Source: Pseudomonadota bacterium
GTDB lineage: Bacteria > Pseudomonadota > Gammaproteobacteria > Burkholderiales > Methylophilaceae
Assembly (NCBI GenBank): GCA_029782295.1
Contig: JAKOVB010000053.1
Coordinates: 1 to 64,000, forward strand
DNA length: 64,000 bases
Reading direction: 5' to 3'
Positions 18,219-29,066 of this stretch are shown here, in pieces. Position 1 is the first letter of the stretch. Each line of letters starts with the position of its first letter. The translations under genes and the position numbers were made by a program. The notes beneath the pieces were generated by a model that had not been told where the DNA came from, made no database searches, and was given only the letters and a program-made list of their open reading frames with translations.

Positions 18219-21200
18219 TGTTGGTTGAGGGGTTGAAACTGCAGGACATCATGAGCCGGGAGGTGGCGTATGTCACCCCGGACTGCACTTTTGCAGCGGC
18301 TGCGAAGCGGATGGCGGATGCGCATATTTCCTCGCTGCTGGTCATGGAGGAAGCACGACCGGTAGGCATCCTGACCGAGCGCGACCTGCTCCGACACCTG
18401 CACGCCAAGGTACCGGTGGAAACCCCGGTGTCCGCACTGATGAGCGCGCCTGTCCTGACCGTTGCCATGGATCTCGATTTCCAGAGTGCCTATTTGCTGG
18501 CCATGGAACACCGGGTGCGCCATCTTGTCGTGGTGGATACCGCCGGGCGGGTGGCCGGCATGGTCAGCGAATCCGATTTCCGCAGTCGTCTGGGCATGGA
18601 AGTGCTGCGCAAGCTGGATGATCTGCAGTCGGTCATGGAACGCAACGTGCCGATGCTGGCGCCGGAGGCGACGCTGGAACAGGCGGTCGCGCTGATGCAG
18701 GAGCAGAACAGTTCCTACGTGCTGGCCGTGAAGGATGCCCAGCCGGCCGGAATCCTGACCGAGCGCGATCTGGCCGGCCTGGTCAACGACCTCCCGCGTG
18801 CCGACCAGGTGTTGCTGTCCGAAGTCATGCGCAGCCCGGTGCGCGTCGTGAAGGATGACCTGTCGGTGTCCGAAGCGGCAGCGTTGATGGCCGATCGTAA
18901 CCTGCGGCATCTGGTCGTCATGGATGGTGCGGGCCATCTCTCGGGGGTGATCACCCAGCATCGCTTGCTGGAGATGGTGGGCTTGCGCGCCATCGAGTCG
19001 CAACAGGAAGGGCAGGACGCGCTGCAGAAAGAGAACGTCCGTCTGGAAATGAAGCTGCAGCACGTGCTGTCGGCGATCAGGATGGGTTTCTGGGAATATG
19101 ATTTCACGCAAGACCGGCTAATGCGTGACAAACAGCTTTGCGACCTTATGGGGATCGACGAGGATTCCCCACCGGCCCCGATGTCCGAGTGGGTGGCCAA
19201 CATCCATCCGGATGATCAGGAAGAAACCCAGCGCATCCTGCACAAGGCAATATCAAGCCCGGGTTCTGATTTCTACGAGTACGAATATCGTGTGCGGCGG
19301 ATATCGGACCAGCGCTGGATATGGATTCACGTGCGCGCCAGTATTGTCAGCCGCGATGCGGCCGGACGCCCCTTGGTGGCCATGGGGACGACCATCGATA
19401 TTACCGACCGCAAGCTGAACGAAATTGCCCTGCTCGAAAAGGAACGCTACCAGCGTGCATTGCTGGACAACTTCCCGTTCTCGGTGTGGCTGAAGGATTC
19501 CGAAGGGCGCTATCTGGCGGCCAACCAGACCTTTGCCAAGGCGATAGGGGCGGAGAATGCCGAGGATCTGGTCGGCAAGACCGACCTCGATATTGCCCCG
19601 CCCGAAATCGCAGAACAGTCCCGGGTCGACGATCAGGAGGTGATGTCGGGCAGGATGCAGAAAAACACCGAGCAAGTGTGCTTCCTGCAAGGGCTGCCGC
19701 AGTGGAATGAGTCCTTCAAGATGCCGGTGACCAATGAGACCGGCCAGGTGATCGGGACTGTCGGGTTTTCGCGGGATATCAGCGAACGCAAACTGGCGGA
19801 AACCGACCTGGCCGAATCCCGCAATCTGCTGCAAGCGATTATCGATACAGCCCCGGTGCGGGTATTCTGGAAGGACAGGGATTCACGCTACCTGGGCTGC
19901 AATCCGGCCTTTGCCAGGGATGCCGGGTTTGAACGGCCGGAAGAACTGATCGGCAAGGATGACTTCCAGATGGGCTGGAAAGCCCAGGCCGAATTCTACC
20001 GGGCCGACGACCGTCAGGTCATGGAATCGGGGATCGGCCACATCTCCTACGACGAGCCGCAGACCACCCCGGACGGAAACACTATCTGGCTGCGCACCTC
20101 CAAGGTGCCGTTGCGCAACAAGGCCAACGAGGTGGTCGGGTTGCTCGGCGTGTATGAGGACATCACGCAGTACCATGCCATCGAGGAAGCGGTTCATCAG
20201 GAAAGCGCCCTGCGTCGGCAGATGATGGAATCCCTGCCAGGGGTGTTCTACATGTTCGATCAAGAGGGCCGGTTCCTGTCCTGGAACAAGAACTTCGAAA
20301 CCGTGCTCCAGCGCACCCCGGAAGAGATCCAGGCATTGCATCCCGTGGAACTGTTCGAAGGGGAGGACAAATCCCGCGTTGCCGCAGAGATCGCCAAAGT
20401 GTTCGAAACCGGACAAGGCAGCATCGAGGCTGCGCTTGTGGCCAGGGATGGCTCCCGGACGGATTTCTACCTGACCGGGTTGCGCATCCAGTTCAACGGC
20501 CAGCCGGTTGTGATCGGCACGGGCGCCGACATGACCGAGCGCAAACGGACGGAGAACGTGATCCGCGAAGCGAAGGAGCGCTTCGAACTCATTTTCAACA
20601 GCAGTCCGGACGCATTGTTCATTGCCGAGGCCGGCGGCAGGATCGTCGAGGTCAACCAGCCCTTCATCGACATGAGCGGTTACACGCGGGAAGAACTGAT
20701 CGGACGGACGTCGCAGGAACTCAACCTGTGGGCCGATCCGCGTGACCGTGAACGCCTGGTGGAGGAGATGAATAAGAATGGTTACTGCCATAACCTGGAA
20801 GCCACTTTCCGCAACAGGCATGGCGTCACTTTCGAATGTTCCCTTTCTGTCAACCTGTTCACGATGGATGGCAAGGAATACGGGGTCAGCACTGCGCGGG
20901 ATATCAGCGACCGCAAGAAGCTCGACCGCGAGATTCGCGAAAGCAAGGAAAACTTCGAGAAGATTTTCAAGAGCAGCCCGGACTCCCTGCTGCTGACCCG
21001 TCTCCCGGACGGGTTGATCTCCAATGTCAACGATGCATTGACCCAGATGACCGGCTACAGCCGGGACGAAGTGATCGGAAAAACAACGCAGGAAATCAAT
21101 CTGTGGGGGGATCTGTCCCAGCGCCAGGTCTTCATCGACAGCGTCATGAAAAATGGCCTGATCAACAACTTTGAAGCGGAATATGTGAGCAAAGGGGGCA

Positions 21201-24200
21201 GGCGTCTGCTGTGCGTGGTTTCGGCCAGCCTGATTTCCCTGCAAGGGGTGCCCTACATCCTGAGTTCAACCCGCGATATCACCAGTCGCAAGCGCGAAGA
21301 GCAGGAGCTTCGCGAGGCGAAGGAAAACTTTGAAAGGATTTTCAGGAGCAGCCCGGATGCGATGATGCTGAGGAGGCTGTCCGACGGCATCATCATCAAC
21401 GTCAACGATGCCATGTGCGACCATATCGGATACGGGCGTGACGAACTGATCGGCAGGGCCACGAAGGACATCAACCTCTGGGCCGATCTGGATGCCAGGG
21501 ATCAAGTGGTCCGGCAGTTGATGAAGGAAGGCTCGATCAGCAACTACGAATCGGAATTCATCACTAAGCAGGGGGAACGTCGTCAAGGCGTGGTGTCGGC
21601 CACGATGATCCCGTTGCAGGGGGAGATGCACGTGCTGAGCGTCACCCGCGATATCACCGAGCGCAAACGGGAGGAGGAAGAGGTTCGCGATGCGAAGGAA
21701 CGGTTCGAATCCATTTTCCAGAGTACGCCCGACGCCCTGATGCTGAGCAGGTACCCGGACGGTCTCATCATCAATGTGAACGATGCCCTGGTCGAGCAGT
21801 CCGGCTATTCCCGTGAAGAACTGATCGGCGCTACAACCGAGCATGTGTCGATGTGGGCCCGTAATGAAGACAGGGACGCGATTATTCAAACATTGCTGGC
21901 GCAAGGATCTGTTCGGAATTACGAGGCGGATCTTGTCGACAAGTCGCGAGTCACCAGGCGCTGCGTCATATCCGCTACCATGGTCCAGTTACAGGGGGTG
22001 CCGCACATCCTGAGCGCTACACGCGATATCAGTGAGCGTATACGTAAAGAGGAAGAGGTCCGCGAAGCGAAGGAGAGTTTCGAGATCATTTTCAACAACA
22101 GTCCCGATGCGCTGGCGATCAGCACCATCCCCGAGGGGGTGATTACCAATGTCAATGAAGCCTTTGTCCGTTTTTCCGGTTTCAGCCGGGAAGAGGCGCT
22201 AGGCAAGACCAGCAAGGATCTCGATCTGTGGGAGGATGAACAGGAGCACCAGCAATTTATCCAGGAAATGGAGATGCACGGTGAAGTGTTGGGCATGCAT
22301 CTGCAATATCGTCATAAAAACGGTAGTGTGCGTTTGTGTGCCATGTCGGCCCGATTGATCACGCTTCAGGGGGATATGCATTGCATCTATACCGTCCAGG
22401 ACGTGACCGAAAGCCGCAAGCGGGAAGACGCCCTTCGACGCAGTGAGGAAAACCTCAACCGGGCCCAGTCGGTCGGTCGCGTCGGCAGTTGGTACCTGGA
22501 TATTCCATCCGGCCATCTGGAGTGGTCGCAAGAAACCTATCGAATTTTCGGGATCAACCCGGGAGAACCACTCACCCTGACCAGATTCATCGACTGCATC
22601 CACCCGGATGACCGCGATACCGTATTGAATGCCTGGAATGAAGGATTGTCGGGTTCCGTTTACGATATCGAGCACCGCACCTTGGTGAATGGACAGGAAC
22701 ACTGGGTGCGAGAGCGGGCGGAACTGACCCGTGATGAAAGCGGACAACCGGTGATGGCGACCGGGACTGTGCAGGATGTTACGGACCGCAAGGTGGCCGA
22801 GTCAGCGTTGATGAAGCTCTCGCTGGCGGTAGAGCAAAGCCCCAACCAGATCCTGATTACTGATAAGCATGGACTGATCGAATACGTGAACCAGTCGATG
22901 ATCGAGAAATCTGGTTACGCCCATCATGAGATCATCGGCCAGAACCCCCGCATCCTCAAATCCGGCAAAACCCCTCCGGAAATCTACGAGGCGATGTGGC
23001 GGTGCCTGAACCAAGGAAAAATCTGGCAGGGTGAATTCGTCAACCGGCGCAAGGACGGCGTCGAGTATTTCGATAAGACCCTGATTTCCCCCGTACGACG
23101 GCCGGATGGTGAGGTGACGCACTTCGTGGCGATCAAGGAGGATGTGACCGAGCACAAGCGCGTAACGGAAGAGCTGGATCAGTACCGTCATCATCTGGAA
23201 GAACTGGTGCGGACCTGTACTGCGGAACTGGAAGTCGCGAAATCCGCGGCGGAGGAAGCCAGCCGCGCCAAGAGTACCTTCCTGGCCAACATGAGCCACG
23301 AAATCCGTACACCGATGAATGCGATCATCGGCCTGACACATCTGCTGAAAAATGAAATCAGCGACCCCAAACCGCATGCTCAGCTGATCAAGGTCGGGGA
23401 TGCCGCCACGCACCTGCTGGGCATCATCAATGATGTCCTGGATCTGTCCAAGATCGAAGCCGGCAGGCTGACGCTCGAGAGAATCGAGTTCTCTCCGGTG
23501 CAAGTGATCGAACATGCCATCAGCATGCTGGGGGACAGAGCTGCTGCCAGAGGCTTGAGGCTGGTGCGTGAAATCGCCCCTGGGCTGCCTGCGGCGTTTT
23601 ACGGCGACCCGTTGCGGCTCGGCCAGATGTTGATGAATTTCCTCAGCAATGCCGTCAAATTCTCCGAGCACGGGGATGTGGTGGTGCGCGCGCGCAGCAC
23701 GGAATCCAGCGATGGCCGACTTATGCTGCACATCGAAGTGCAGGACCATGGCATCGGCATGACGCAGGAGGAGCAGGATCGTCTGTTCCAGCCTTTTACC
23801 CAGGCAGATGACTCCACCACCCGCAAGTACGGCGGCACCGGACTCGGGCTTGTGATTACCAAGCGTCTTGCCACCCTATGGGGCGGGAATGTGGGCGTCC
23901 AGAGTTCACCAGGCGAGGGGAGTACCTTCTGGCTGTCCTTGCCGATGGATTCCGTAGCTTCGAAAGGAGCGCCGGGTGCAGCTGTGAGGCACCGCGAGGC
24001 CGAACAGAAGCTGTCCCGGCAGTACCGTGGAAACCGTTTGCTCCTTGCAGAGGATGATCCCATCAACCAGGAGGTCGCGAGGGAATTGCTGAATGTGGTC
24101 GGCCTGCTGGTTGACGTGGTGTCGAACGGCGAAATGGCGGTGGAACGGGTCAAGAACGGAAACTACGCACTGGTGCTGATGGATATGCAAATGCCTGTGA

Positions 24201-25057
24201 TGGATGGACTGGAAGCGACGCGTGCGATACGGCAGTTACCGGGCAAGGCCAATCTGCCCATATTGGCCATGACGGCGAATGCCTTTGATGAGGATCGAAA
24301 GCGTTGCATCGAGGCCGGCATGAACGATCATATCGGCAAACCGGTCGATCCCGGGAAGCTTTATGAGATGCTGCTGCGCTGGTTGCCTGCGCCGACGGCT
24401 CCCACGAACGCGGCGGACTTGAACAAAGCCATGGACGACGACGATTCGCTGCGCCAGGTGTTGGCGCGGATTCGCGGTGTCGATATGGAAGCCGGCCTGA
24501 GCATCGTACGCGGCCACCTGAAAAAATACCTGAATCTTCTGAAACTGTTTGAACGTGGCCATGGCGAGGACGTGGCATTGCTGCGGCAGCATCTGGAACA
24601 GGACCGGATGCAGGATGCCTTGCGTCTGGCGCACACCCTGAAGGGCGTCGCCGGGACGATGGGGGCGGAACGCCTGCGTCAGGCCGCGCTGAACCTGGAA
24701 ATGGGCTTCAGGGAAAACATGGCCAAAGAGGACCTGATGACACACATCGACCTGCTCGACATCGAACTCGTTCCCATGATCCAGGATATCCGTGTGGCGA
24801 CAAAGGCGAGCGAAACGCTGATGCCGGCAAATGCCGCTCCGGACCCTGAAAAGGTGCGTCTGGCCCTGCTTCAGTTGCAGGCCTTGCTGGAAAAGGATGA
24901 TACCCGGGTCAGTGCAGCCTGGGTGGAGCGTGCGCCGTTGCTGAGGTCGGTGCTGGAGCCCAGTCTGGCCGAACGTCTGGACAGCGAGATCGGGCGGTTC
25001 GAATACGAGCGGGCACTGGCGACCGTACGCGAGATCCTGAACCGGCAGGTGAACTGA
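18215..25057 (+). CDS. hybrid sensor histidine kinase with four CBS, eleven PAS, receiver and Hpt domains
   Basis: A 2280-residue, apparently cytoplasmic kinase. The order is four CBS motifs (about 5-255), eleven PAS domains starting near residues 275, 411, 538, 667, 790, 915, 1040, 1165, 1289, 1412 and 1531 and each closing with a D-[IMV]-[TS]-x-x-[KR]-like motif, HisKA ([11 protein letters not shown], about 1692), HATPase ([22 protein letters not shown]), a receiver (phosphoacceptor in [11 protein letters not shown], about 1989) and an Hpt domain ([12 protein letters not shown], about 2139). All phosphorelay residues are present. CBS pairs often bind adenine nucleotides; any ligand here is inferred. 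PAS 5-9 are close copies of each other. No membrane segment is visible. It is coupled to the upstream HD-GYP regulator. Confidence 0.94.
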   Translation: MMLVEGLKLQDIMSREVAYVTPDCTFAAAAKRMADAHISSLLVMEEARPVGILTERDLLRHLHAKVPVETPVSALMSAPVLTVAMDLDFQSAYLLAMEHRVRHLVVVDTAGRVAGMVSESDFRSRLGMEVLRKLDDLQSVMERNVPMLAPEATLEQAVALMQEQNSSYVLAVKDAQPAGILTERDLAGLVNDLPRADQVLLSEVMRSPVRVVKDDLSVSEAAALMADRNLRHLVVMDGAGHLSGVITQHRLLEMVGLRAIESQQEGQDALQKENVRLEMKLQHVLSAIRMGFWEYDFTQDRLMRDKQLCDLMGIDEDSPPAPMSEWVANIHPDDQEETQRILHKAISSPGSDFYEYEYRVRRISDQRWIWIHVRASIVSRDAAGRPLVAMGTTIDITDRKLNEIALLEKERYQRALLDNFPFSVWLKDSEGRYLAANQTFAKAIGAENAEDLVGKTDLDIAPPEIAEQSRVDDQEVMSGRMQKNTEQVCFLQGLPQWNESFKMPVTNETGQVIGTVGFSRDISERKLAETDLAESRNLLQAIIDTAPVRVFWKDRDSRYLGCNPAFARDAGFERPEELIGKDDFQMGWKAQAEFYRADDRQVMESGIGHISYDEPQTTPDGNTIWLRTSKVPLRNKANEVVGLLGVYEDITQYHAIEEAVHQESALRRQMMESLPGVFYMFDQEGRFLSWNKNFETVLQRTPEEIQALHPVELFEGEDKSRVAAEIAKVFETGQGSIEAALVARDGSRTDFYLTGLRIQFNGQPVVIGTGADMTERKRTENVIREAKERFELIFNSSPDALFIAEAGGRIVEVNQPFIDMSGYTREELIGRTSQELNLWADPRDRERLVEEMNKNGYCHNLEATFRNRHGVTFECSLSVNLFTMDGKEYGVSTARDISDRKKLDREIRESKENFEKIFKSSPDSLLLTRLPDGLISNVNDALTQMTGYSRDEVIGKTTQEINLWGDLSQRQVFIDSVMKNGLINNFEAEYVSKGGRRLLCVVSASLISLQGVPYILSSTRDITSRKREEQELREAKENFERIFRSSPDAMMLRRLSDGIIINVNDAMCDHIGYGRDELIGRATKDINLWADLDARDQVVRQLMKEGSISNYESEFITKQGERRQGVVSATMIPLQGEMHVLSVTRDITERKREEEEVRDAKERFESIFQSTPDALMLSRYPDGLIINVNDALVEQSGYSREELIGATTEHVSMWARNEDRDAIIQTLLAQGSVRNYEADLVDKSRVTRRCVISATMVQLQGVPHILSATRDISERIRKEEEVREAKESFEIIFNNSPDALAISTIPEGVITNVNEAFVRFSGFSREEALGKTSKDLDLWEDEQEHQQFIQEMEMHGEVLGMHLQYRHKNGSVRLCAMSARLITLQGDMHCIYTVQDVTESRKREDALRRSEENLNRAQSVGRVGSWYLDIPSGHLEWSQETYRIFGINPGEPLTLTRFIDCIHPDDRDTVLNAWNEGLSGSVYDIEHRTLVNGQEHWVRERAELTRDESGQPVMATGTVQDVTDRKVAESALMKLSLAVEQSPNQILITDKHGLIEYVNQSMIEKSGYAHHEIIGQNPRILKSGKTPPEIYEAMWRCLNQGKIWQGEFVNRRKDGVEYFDKTLISPVRRPDGEVTHFVAIKEDVTEHKRVTEELDQYRHHLEELVRTCTAELEVAKSAAEEASRAKSTFLANMSHEIRTPMNAIIGLTHLLKNEISDPKPHAQLIKVGDAATHLLGIINDVLDLSKIEAGRLTLERIEFSPVQVIEHAISMLGDRAAARGLRLVREIAPGLPAAFYGDPLRLGQMLMNFLSNAVKFSEHGDVVVRARSTESSDGRLMLHIEVQDHGIGMTQEEQDRLFQPFTQADDSTTRKYGGTGLGLVITKRLATLWGGNVGVQSSPGEGSTFWLSLPMDSVASKGAPGAAVRHREAEQKLSRQYRGNRLLLAEDDPINQEVARELLNVVGLLVDVVSNGEMAVERVKNGNYALVLMDMQMPVMDGLEATRAIRQLPGKANLPILAMTANAFDEDRKRCIEAGMNDHIGKPVDPGKLYEMLLRWLPAPTAPTNAADLNKAMDDDDSLRQVLARIRGVDMEAGLSIVRGHLKKYLNLLKLFERGHGEDVALLRQHLEQDRMQDALRLAHTLKGVAGTMGAERLRQAALNLEMGFRENMAKEDLMTHIDLLDIELVPMIQDIRVATKASETLMPANAAPDPEKVRLALLQLQALLEKDDTRVSAAWVERAPLLRSVLEPSLAERLDSEIGRFEYERALATVREILNRQVN

Positions 25058-25073
25058 CGATTCCTTGAGACGG

Positions 25074-25116
25074 GCAAAAGAAAAACCCCTTTTCCGCCAT
25101 GAGCGGAAAAGGGGTT
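25074..25116 (-). terminator. terminator of fdxA, possibly bidirectional
   Basis: A perfect 14-bp stem (25084-25097 with 25103-25116, loop CATGA). Read on the minus strand it is followed by TTTTTCTTTT, so it is a strong terminator for fdxA. It also lies just after the kinase gene on the plus strand. Confidence 0.8.
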
Positions 25117-25132
25117 GCAATGCAGGAGAGTC

Positions 25133-25456
25133 TTACTCGACCAGCAAGCTGCGCTTGCCCTTGACGCCGTTGTTGGCGTCAGCGTCTGGCAGCGGATCCT
25201 TCTTGGCGGTAATGGTCGGCCATACCTTGGCCAGGCGGGCATTCAGCTCGATATACTCTTGCTGATCAGCCGGCACGTCATCCTCGGCGAAAATGGCTTC
25301 TGCCGGGCATTCTGCCACGCACAGGGTGCAGTCGATGCATTCGTCCGGGTCGATCGCCAGGAAGTTCGGGCCTTCCACGAAGCAGTCCACCGGGCAGACA
25401 TCGACGCAGTCGGTGTATTTGCACTGGATGCAGTTTTCGGTTACGACGTAGGTCAT
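25133..25456 (-). CDS. fdxA: 7Fe ferredoxin FdxA
   Basis: A 107-residue ferredoxin predicted to carry one [3Fe-4S] and one [4Fe-4S] cluster. The N-terminal sequence [20 protein letters not shown], then CPVDCF and [16 protein letters not shown], match FdxA. ATG 25456 was chosen because a good ribosome site (TTGGAG) precedes it; a GTG three codons upstream is less likely. It lies downstream of the cys operon on the same strand and could supply electrons to an iron-sulfur reductase, but it has its own gap and may be independently transcribed. Confidence 0.94.
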   Translation of the reverse strand: MTYVVTENCIQCKYTDCVDVCPVDCFVEGPNFLAIDPDECIDCTLCVAECPAEAIFAEDDVPADQQEYIELNARLAKVWPTITAKKDPLPDADANNGVKGKRSLLVE

Positions 25457-25517
25457 TGCTTTCACTCCAATTTCATGTTTTTTTTGAATTCTACCACTGA
25501 ACGCCGGTACCCGGCAC

Positions 25518-26804
25518 TCACTGGATCATGCCGGCGCCCACGGTCATGTTGGTGAAGTCATCGATCACGATGAAGCCGCCGGTGGCGCGGTTGTCAGCGT
25601 AGGCGTCGCACGCGATCGGCTTCAGCAGCTTGAGGCTGACCTTGCCGATTTCGTTCATCTTCAGCTCTGCCGGAGCGGCGATGTGTTCCAGCGTGTTCAC
25701 GTCCACGCGCTCGACCAGTGACGTGACCATGGCCTTGACCGTATTGGTGGCATGCTTGATCAGGTACTTCTTGCCGGGCTGCAGCGGGGTCTCGTGCATC
25801 CAGCAGATCATCGTGGTGATTTCCTTCTCCACGCGCGGCTGGTTGTCGGTGTGCACGATCATGTCGCCACGGGAAATGTCGCGCTCGTCTGCCAGGGTCA
25901 GGGTGACGGACATCGGCGCCCAGGCTTCCTTCAGGTTGCCTTCCCAGGTGACGATTTCCTTGATCTTGCTGGTGAGGCCGGACGGCAGTACGGTAATGGC
26001 GTCACCGACCTTGACCGAGCCGGATTCGATACGGCCCATGTAGCCGCGGAAGTCGTGCAGTTCCTCGGTTTGCGGGCGGGAAACGTATTGCACTGGGAAG
26101 CGGAAGTCCTCGGCGTTGATCTTGCCTTCGACCGGCGCGGATTCCAGCTTTTCGAGCAGCGTCGGGCCTTCGTACCACGGCATGTTGCTGCCGCGCTCCA
26201 CGACCATGTCACCTTCGAGGGCGGAAATCGGGATGAAGGTAATGTCACCACCGGGAATGGACAGCTTGCCGTGGAAATCGGTGAAATCCTGGCGGATCTT
26301 GTCGTAAACCTCTTCCGAATAGTCGACCAGGTCCATCTTGTTGATCGCCACCACCAGATGCGGGATGCCCAGCAGGCGCGAGATGTAGGCATGACGGCGG
26401 GATTGCGTCAGCACGCCCTTGCGCGCGTCGATCAGGATGATGGCCAGGTTCGCGGTGGAAGCCCCCGTCACCATGTTGCGGGTATATTGCTCGTGCCCCG
26501 GGGTGTCGGCGATGATGAATTTGCGCTTGGGGGTGGCGAAATAGCGGTAGGCCACGTCGATGGTGATACCTTGCTCGCGCTCGGCCTGCAGGCCATCGGT
26601 CAGCAGGGCCAGGTGAGCGCCCTTGGCGCCCTTTTTGTCTTCCACGCTCTTGGCGGCGTCGAGCTGGTCTTCGAACACGCCTTTGGTATCGACCAGCAGG
26701 CGGCCGATCAGGGTGGACTTGCCGTCATCCACGCTGCCAGCCGTGGTGAAGCGCAGCAGTTCGGTTTCGACCGCGTTGAACAGGGTTTTGTCGATGGTAC
26801 TCAT
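25518..26804 (-). CDS. cysN: sulfate adenylyltransferase subunit 1 (GTPase)
   Basis: A 428-residue EF-Tu-like GTPase that drives APS formation by CysD. GTP-binding motifs are present: [27 protein letters not shown] and NKMDLVD. There is no C-terminal APS kinase (CysC) domain. The ATG at 26804 overlaps the cysD stop (ATGA) and gives the family N-terminus. It is the last gene of the sulfate-assimilation operon. Confidence 0.96.
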   Translation of the reverse strand: MSTIDKTLFNAVETELLRFTTAGSVDDGKSTLIGRLLVDTKGVFEDQLDAAKSVEDKKGAKGAHLALLTDGLQAEREQGITIDVAYRYFATPKRKFIIADTPGHEQYTRNMVTGASTANLAIILIDARKGVLTQSRRHAYISRLLGIPHLVVAINKMDLVDYSEEVYDKIRQDFTDFHGKLSIPGGDITFIPISALEGDMVVERGSNMPWYEGPTLLEKLESAPVEGKINAEDFRFPVQYVSRPQTEELHDFRGYMGRIESGSVKVGDAITVLPSGLTSKIKEIVTWEGNLKEAWAPMSVTLTLADERDISRGDMIVHTDNQPRVEKEITTMICWMHETPLQPGKKYLIKHATNTVKAMVTSLVERVDVNTLEHIAAPAELKMNEIGKVSLKLLKPIACDAYADNRATGGFIVIDDFTNMTVGAGMIQ

Positions 26805-27709
26805 CAGAAGTAACCTTCCTTCTTCTTGTCTTCCATGGAATTGCTGCCATGGTCGATGATGCGGGTCTCGCGCTCGGAGCGCGTCGCGATCGCCGATTCG
26901 GCGACGATTTCCTCGATGGTGGTGGCGTCGGAATACACGGCACCGGTACAGGGTGAGCAACCCAGCGTGCGGAAGCGGCACATGACGTTCTCGGCCACTT
27001 CCCCTTCCTTCAGGTTGGCCGGGTCATCACCTGGGATCAGCATGTTGCCGCGCTTCACCATGGGGCGCTCCTTGGCGTAGTACAGCGGCACGATGGGGAT
27101 GTTCTCCAGCTTGATGTATTGCCAGATGTCCATTTCGGTCCAGTTGGAGATCGGGAACACGCGGATGGATTCGCCTTCGTGCACGCGGCAGTTGTACAAG
27201 TCCCACAGTTCCGGCCGTTGGCTCTTGGGGTCCCACTGGCCGAATTCGTCGCGGAAGGAGAAGATGCGTTCCTTGGCGCGCGAGCGTTCTTCGTCGCGAC
27301 GGGCGCCGCCCATGGCGGCATCGTAGCCGCCGGCTTCCAGTGCGTCCAGCAGGGCCTTGGTCTTGAGCGCGCCGCAGCAGCGGGCGACGCCCAGCTTCAA
27401 CGGGTGCGCGCCTTGTGCGATGGCTTCTTCGTTGCGATGCACGATCAGCTTGGCGCCGATTTCCTTGGCGTACCAGTCACGAAATTCGTACATTTCCTTG
27501 AACTTGTAGCCGGTGTCGACATGCAGCAGCGAGAATGGCAGCGGGCCGGGCGCGAACGCCTTGCGAGCCAGGTGCAGCATGACGCTGGAATCCTTGCCGA
27601 TGGAGTAGAGCATCACCGGGTTGCGAAACTCGGCGACCACTTCACGCATGATGTGGATGGATTCGGCTTCCAGCGTTTGCAGATGGGTCAGTGTTTTTTT
27701 CGTGGTCAT
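26804..27709 (-). CDS. cysD: sulfate adenylyltransferase subunit 2
   Basis: A 301-residue ATP-sulfurylase catalytic subunit of the PP-loop family, nearly the same length as E. coli CysD. The PP-loop is in [40 protein letters not shown] and [14 protein letters not shown] are family signatures. It converts sulfate and ATP to APS with CysN. The start ATG 27709 sits 2 bases after the cysH stop. The longer reading to 27766 overlaps cysH and is not needed. Confidence 0.96.
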   Translation of the reverse strand: MTTKKTLTHLQTLEAESIHIMREVVAEFRNPVMLYSIGKDSSVMLHLARKAFAPGPLPFSLLHVDTGYKFKEMYEFRDWYAKEIGAKLIVHRNEEAIAQGAHPLKLGVARCCGALKTKALLDALEAGGYDAAMGGARRDEERSRAKERIFSFRDEFGQWDPKSQRPELWDLYNCRVHEGESIRVFPISNWTEMDIWQYIKLENIPIVPLYYAKERPMVKRGNMLIPGDDPANLKEGEVAENVMCRFRTLGCSPCTGAVYSDATTIEEIVAESAIATRSERETRIIDHGSNSMEDKKKEGYF

Positions 27710-27711
27710 CG

Positions 27712-28401
27712 TCAGACTTTCTTTACATGCAGGCCGCATTCCTTGCCTGATTCGTCTTCCCACCACCAGCGGCCGGCGCGGACATCTTCGCCGACGGCGA
27801 TGTTGCGCGTACAGGGCGCGCAGCCGATGCTGGGGTAATGTTTGTCGTGAAGCGCATTATACGGGATGCCGTTGCCGCGGATGTATTCCCACACATCCTT
27901 TTCGGTCCAGTCCGCCAGCGGGTTGAACTTCTCCAGCCCGTGGTCGGCGTCGTGTTCCTGTACCGGCATGTTGGCGCGGGTGACGGCTTGCTGACGGCGC
28001 ATGCCGGTGATCCAGGCGGTCTTGCCGGCCAATGCGCGTTTCAGCGGCTCGACCTTGCGGATCCCGCAGCAGGCCTTGCGCAGGTCGACGCTGTGGTAGA
28101 AGGCGTTGATGCCGTTGTGCTCCACGTACTGCTGCAGCGCGTCGGGTTGCGGGTAATAGACCTTGATTTCAACCTGCTTGCCATAGGTTTCCTGCACCTT
28201 GGCCAGCAGTTCGTAGGTCTCCGGGTTCAGGCGGCCGGTATCCAGCGAGAAGACGCTGATGCCGGGGGCGTGTTTGGCGATCAGGTCGGTCAGCACCATG
28301 TCTTCTGCGCCCAGGCTGCTGGCGAATGTGGCAGGAGAGAATTCGTCCTGGATGCGTTTCAACACCCCGGCGACTGCTGCGATCTTGGCTTCGAGGGTCA
28401 T
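27712..28401 (-). CDS. cysH: assimilatory adenylyl-sulfate (APS) reductase, CysH family
   Basis: A 229-residue reductase that makes sulfite. It has the Cys pairs of the [4Fe-4S] APS-reductase type: KACCGIRK and IGCAPCTRN, plus the catalytic C-terminal ECGLHV. E. coli-type PAPS reductases lack those paired cysteines, and no APS kinase is encoded in the operon, so APS is the more likely substrate. ATG 28401 (MTLEAKIA) lies 2 bases after the DUF934 stop and gives a normal N-terminus. Confidence 0.93.
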   Translation of the reverse strand: MTLEAKIAAVAGVLKRIQDEFSPATFASSLGAEDMVLTDLIAKHAPGISVFSLDTGRLNPETYELLAKVQETYGKQVEIKVYYPQPDALQQYVEHNGINAFYHSVDLRKACCGIRKVEPLKRALAGKTAWITGMRRQQAVTRANMPVQEHDADHGLEKFNPLADWTEKDVWEYIRGNGIPYNALHDKHYPSIGCAPCTRNIAVGEDVRAGRWWWEDESGKECGLHVKKV

Positions 28402-28403
28402 GC

Positions 28404-29066
28404 TCAGTCCACCTGGTCTTCGTGTGAAGGTTGCACAGTGGCGGTCCTGGCGGCGTGATGGCCCATGCGGGCGTGGCGACGCCACACCGGCAGCGGGTTG
28501 TCGACGGCGCCTTGATAGGGCTCGCTGAAATCACGCAGGCTGGCCAGGGCGTCCTCGGCCGAACGATCAGCCCGGATGGCGTAGGCGTCGAAACCGCAGC
28601 GCCGCATGAAAAACAGTTGATCGCGCAGCACATCACCGATCGCGCGCAGTTCGTTGCGGTAGCCGTAACGGGTGCGCAGCTGGGCAGCGAGGGAGAAGCC
28701 ACGGCCATCGACGAATCGCGGGAAATGGATGGCGATGAGCGGCAGGGCGTTGATATCGGCAAAGCAGTTGACCAGCGGCTCGAGCAGTTCGAAGCTGTCT
28801 ATCCAGATGCCAAGCTCGCCCTTTTTGAGGCGTGCAGAGAGCGTGGCTTTCCTCGCCAGCCAGACCGGCAACGGCACAATGACCTTGCCTGAGTCAGGGA
28901 TGACGGTTTCCTGGATCTGGGCCGCGGTGGCGGCTTGTTCGCCCGTGACCTTGAAGATCACGACCTTGCCTGCCTGTTTGCGGACGGTGTCCTCGGCCGG
29001 AGCGGGCAGGGGAACCAGCGTCCATTCGTCAGTCACAATCGCGTTGTTCTTGATCAGGTTGGACAT
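28404..29066 (-). CDS. DUF934 protein of the sulfite-reductase operon
   Basis: A 220-residue DUF934 family protein, commonly found beside cysI in Beta- and Gammaproteobacteria. It starts MSNLIKNNAIV, with the ATG overlapping the cysI stop (TAATG), so it is translationally coupled to it. Features include RYGYRNELRAIGDVLRDQLFFMRRCGFDAY. It is thought to assist assimilatory sulfite reduction; its biochemical role is not established. Confidence 0.9.
   Translation of the reverse strand: MSNLIKNNAIVTDEWTLVPLPAPAEDTVRKQAGKVVIFKVTGEQAATAAQIQETVIPDSGKVIVPLPVWLARKATLSARLKKGELGIWIDSFELLEPLVNCFADINALPLIAIHFPRFVDGRGFSLAAQLRTRYGYRNELRAIGDVLRDQLFFMRRCGFDAYAIRADRSAEDALASLRDFSEPYQGAVDNPLPVWRRHARMGHHAARTATVQPSHEDQVD

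Noticed and set aside
20560-22440. Tandem PAS repeat as a possible CRISPR or mobile repeat
   Set aside because: The period is about 375 bases, stays in frame, and encodes complete PAS domains without short identical repeats and spacers.
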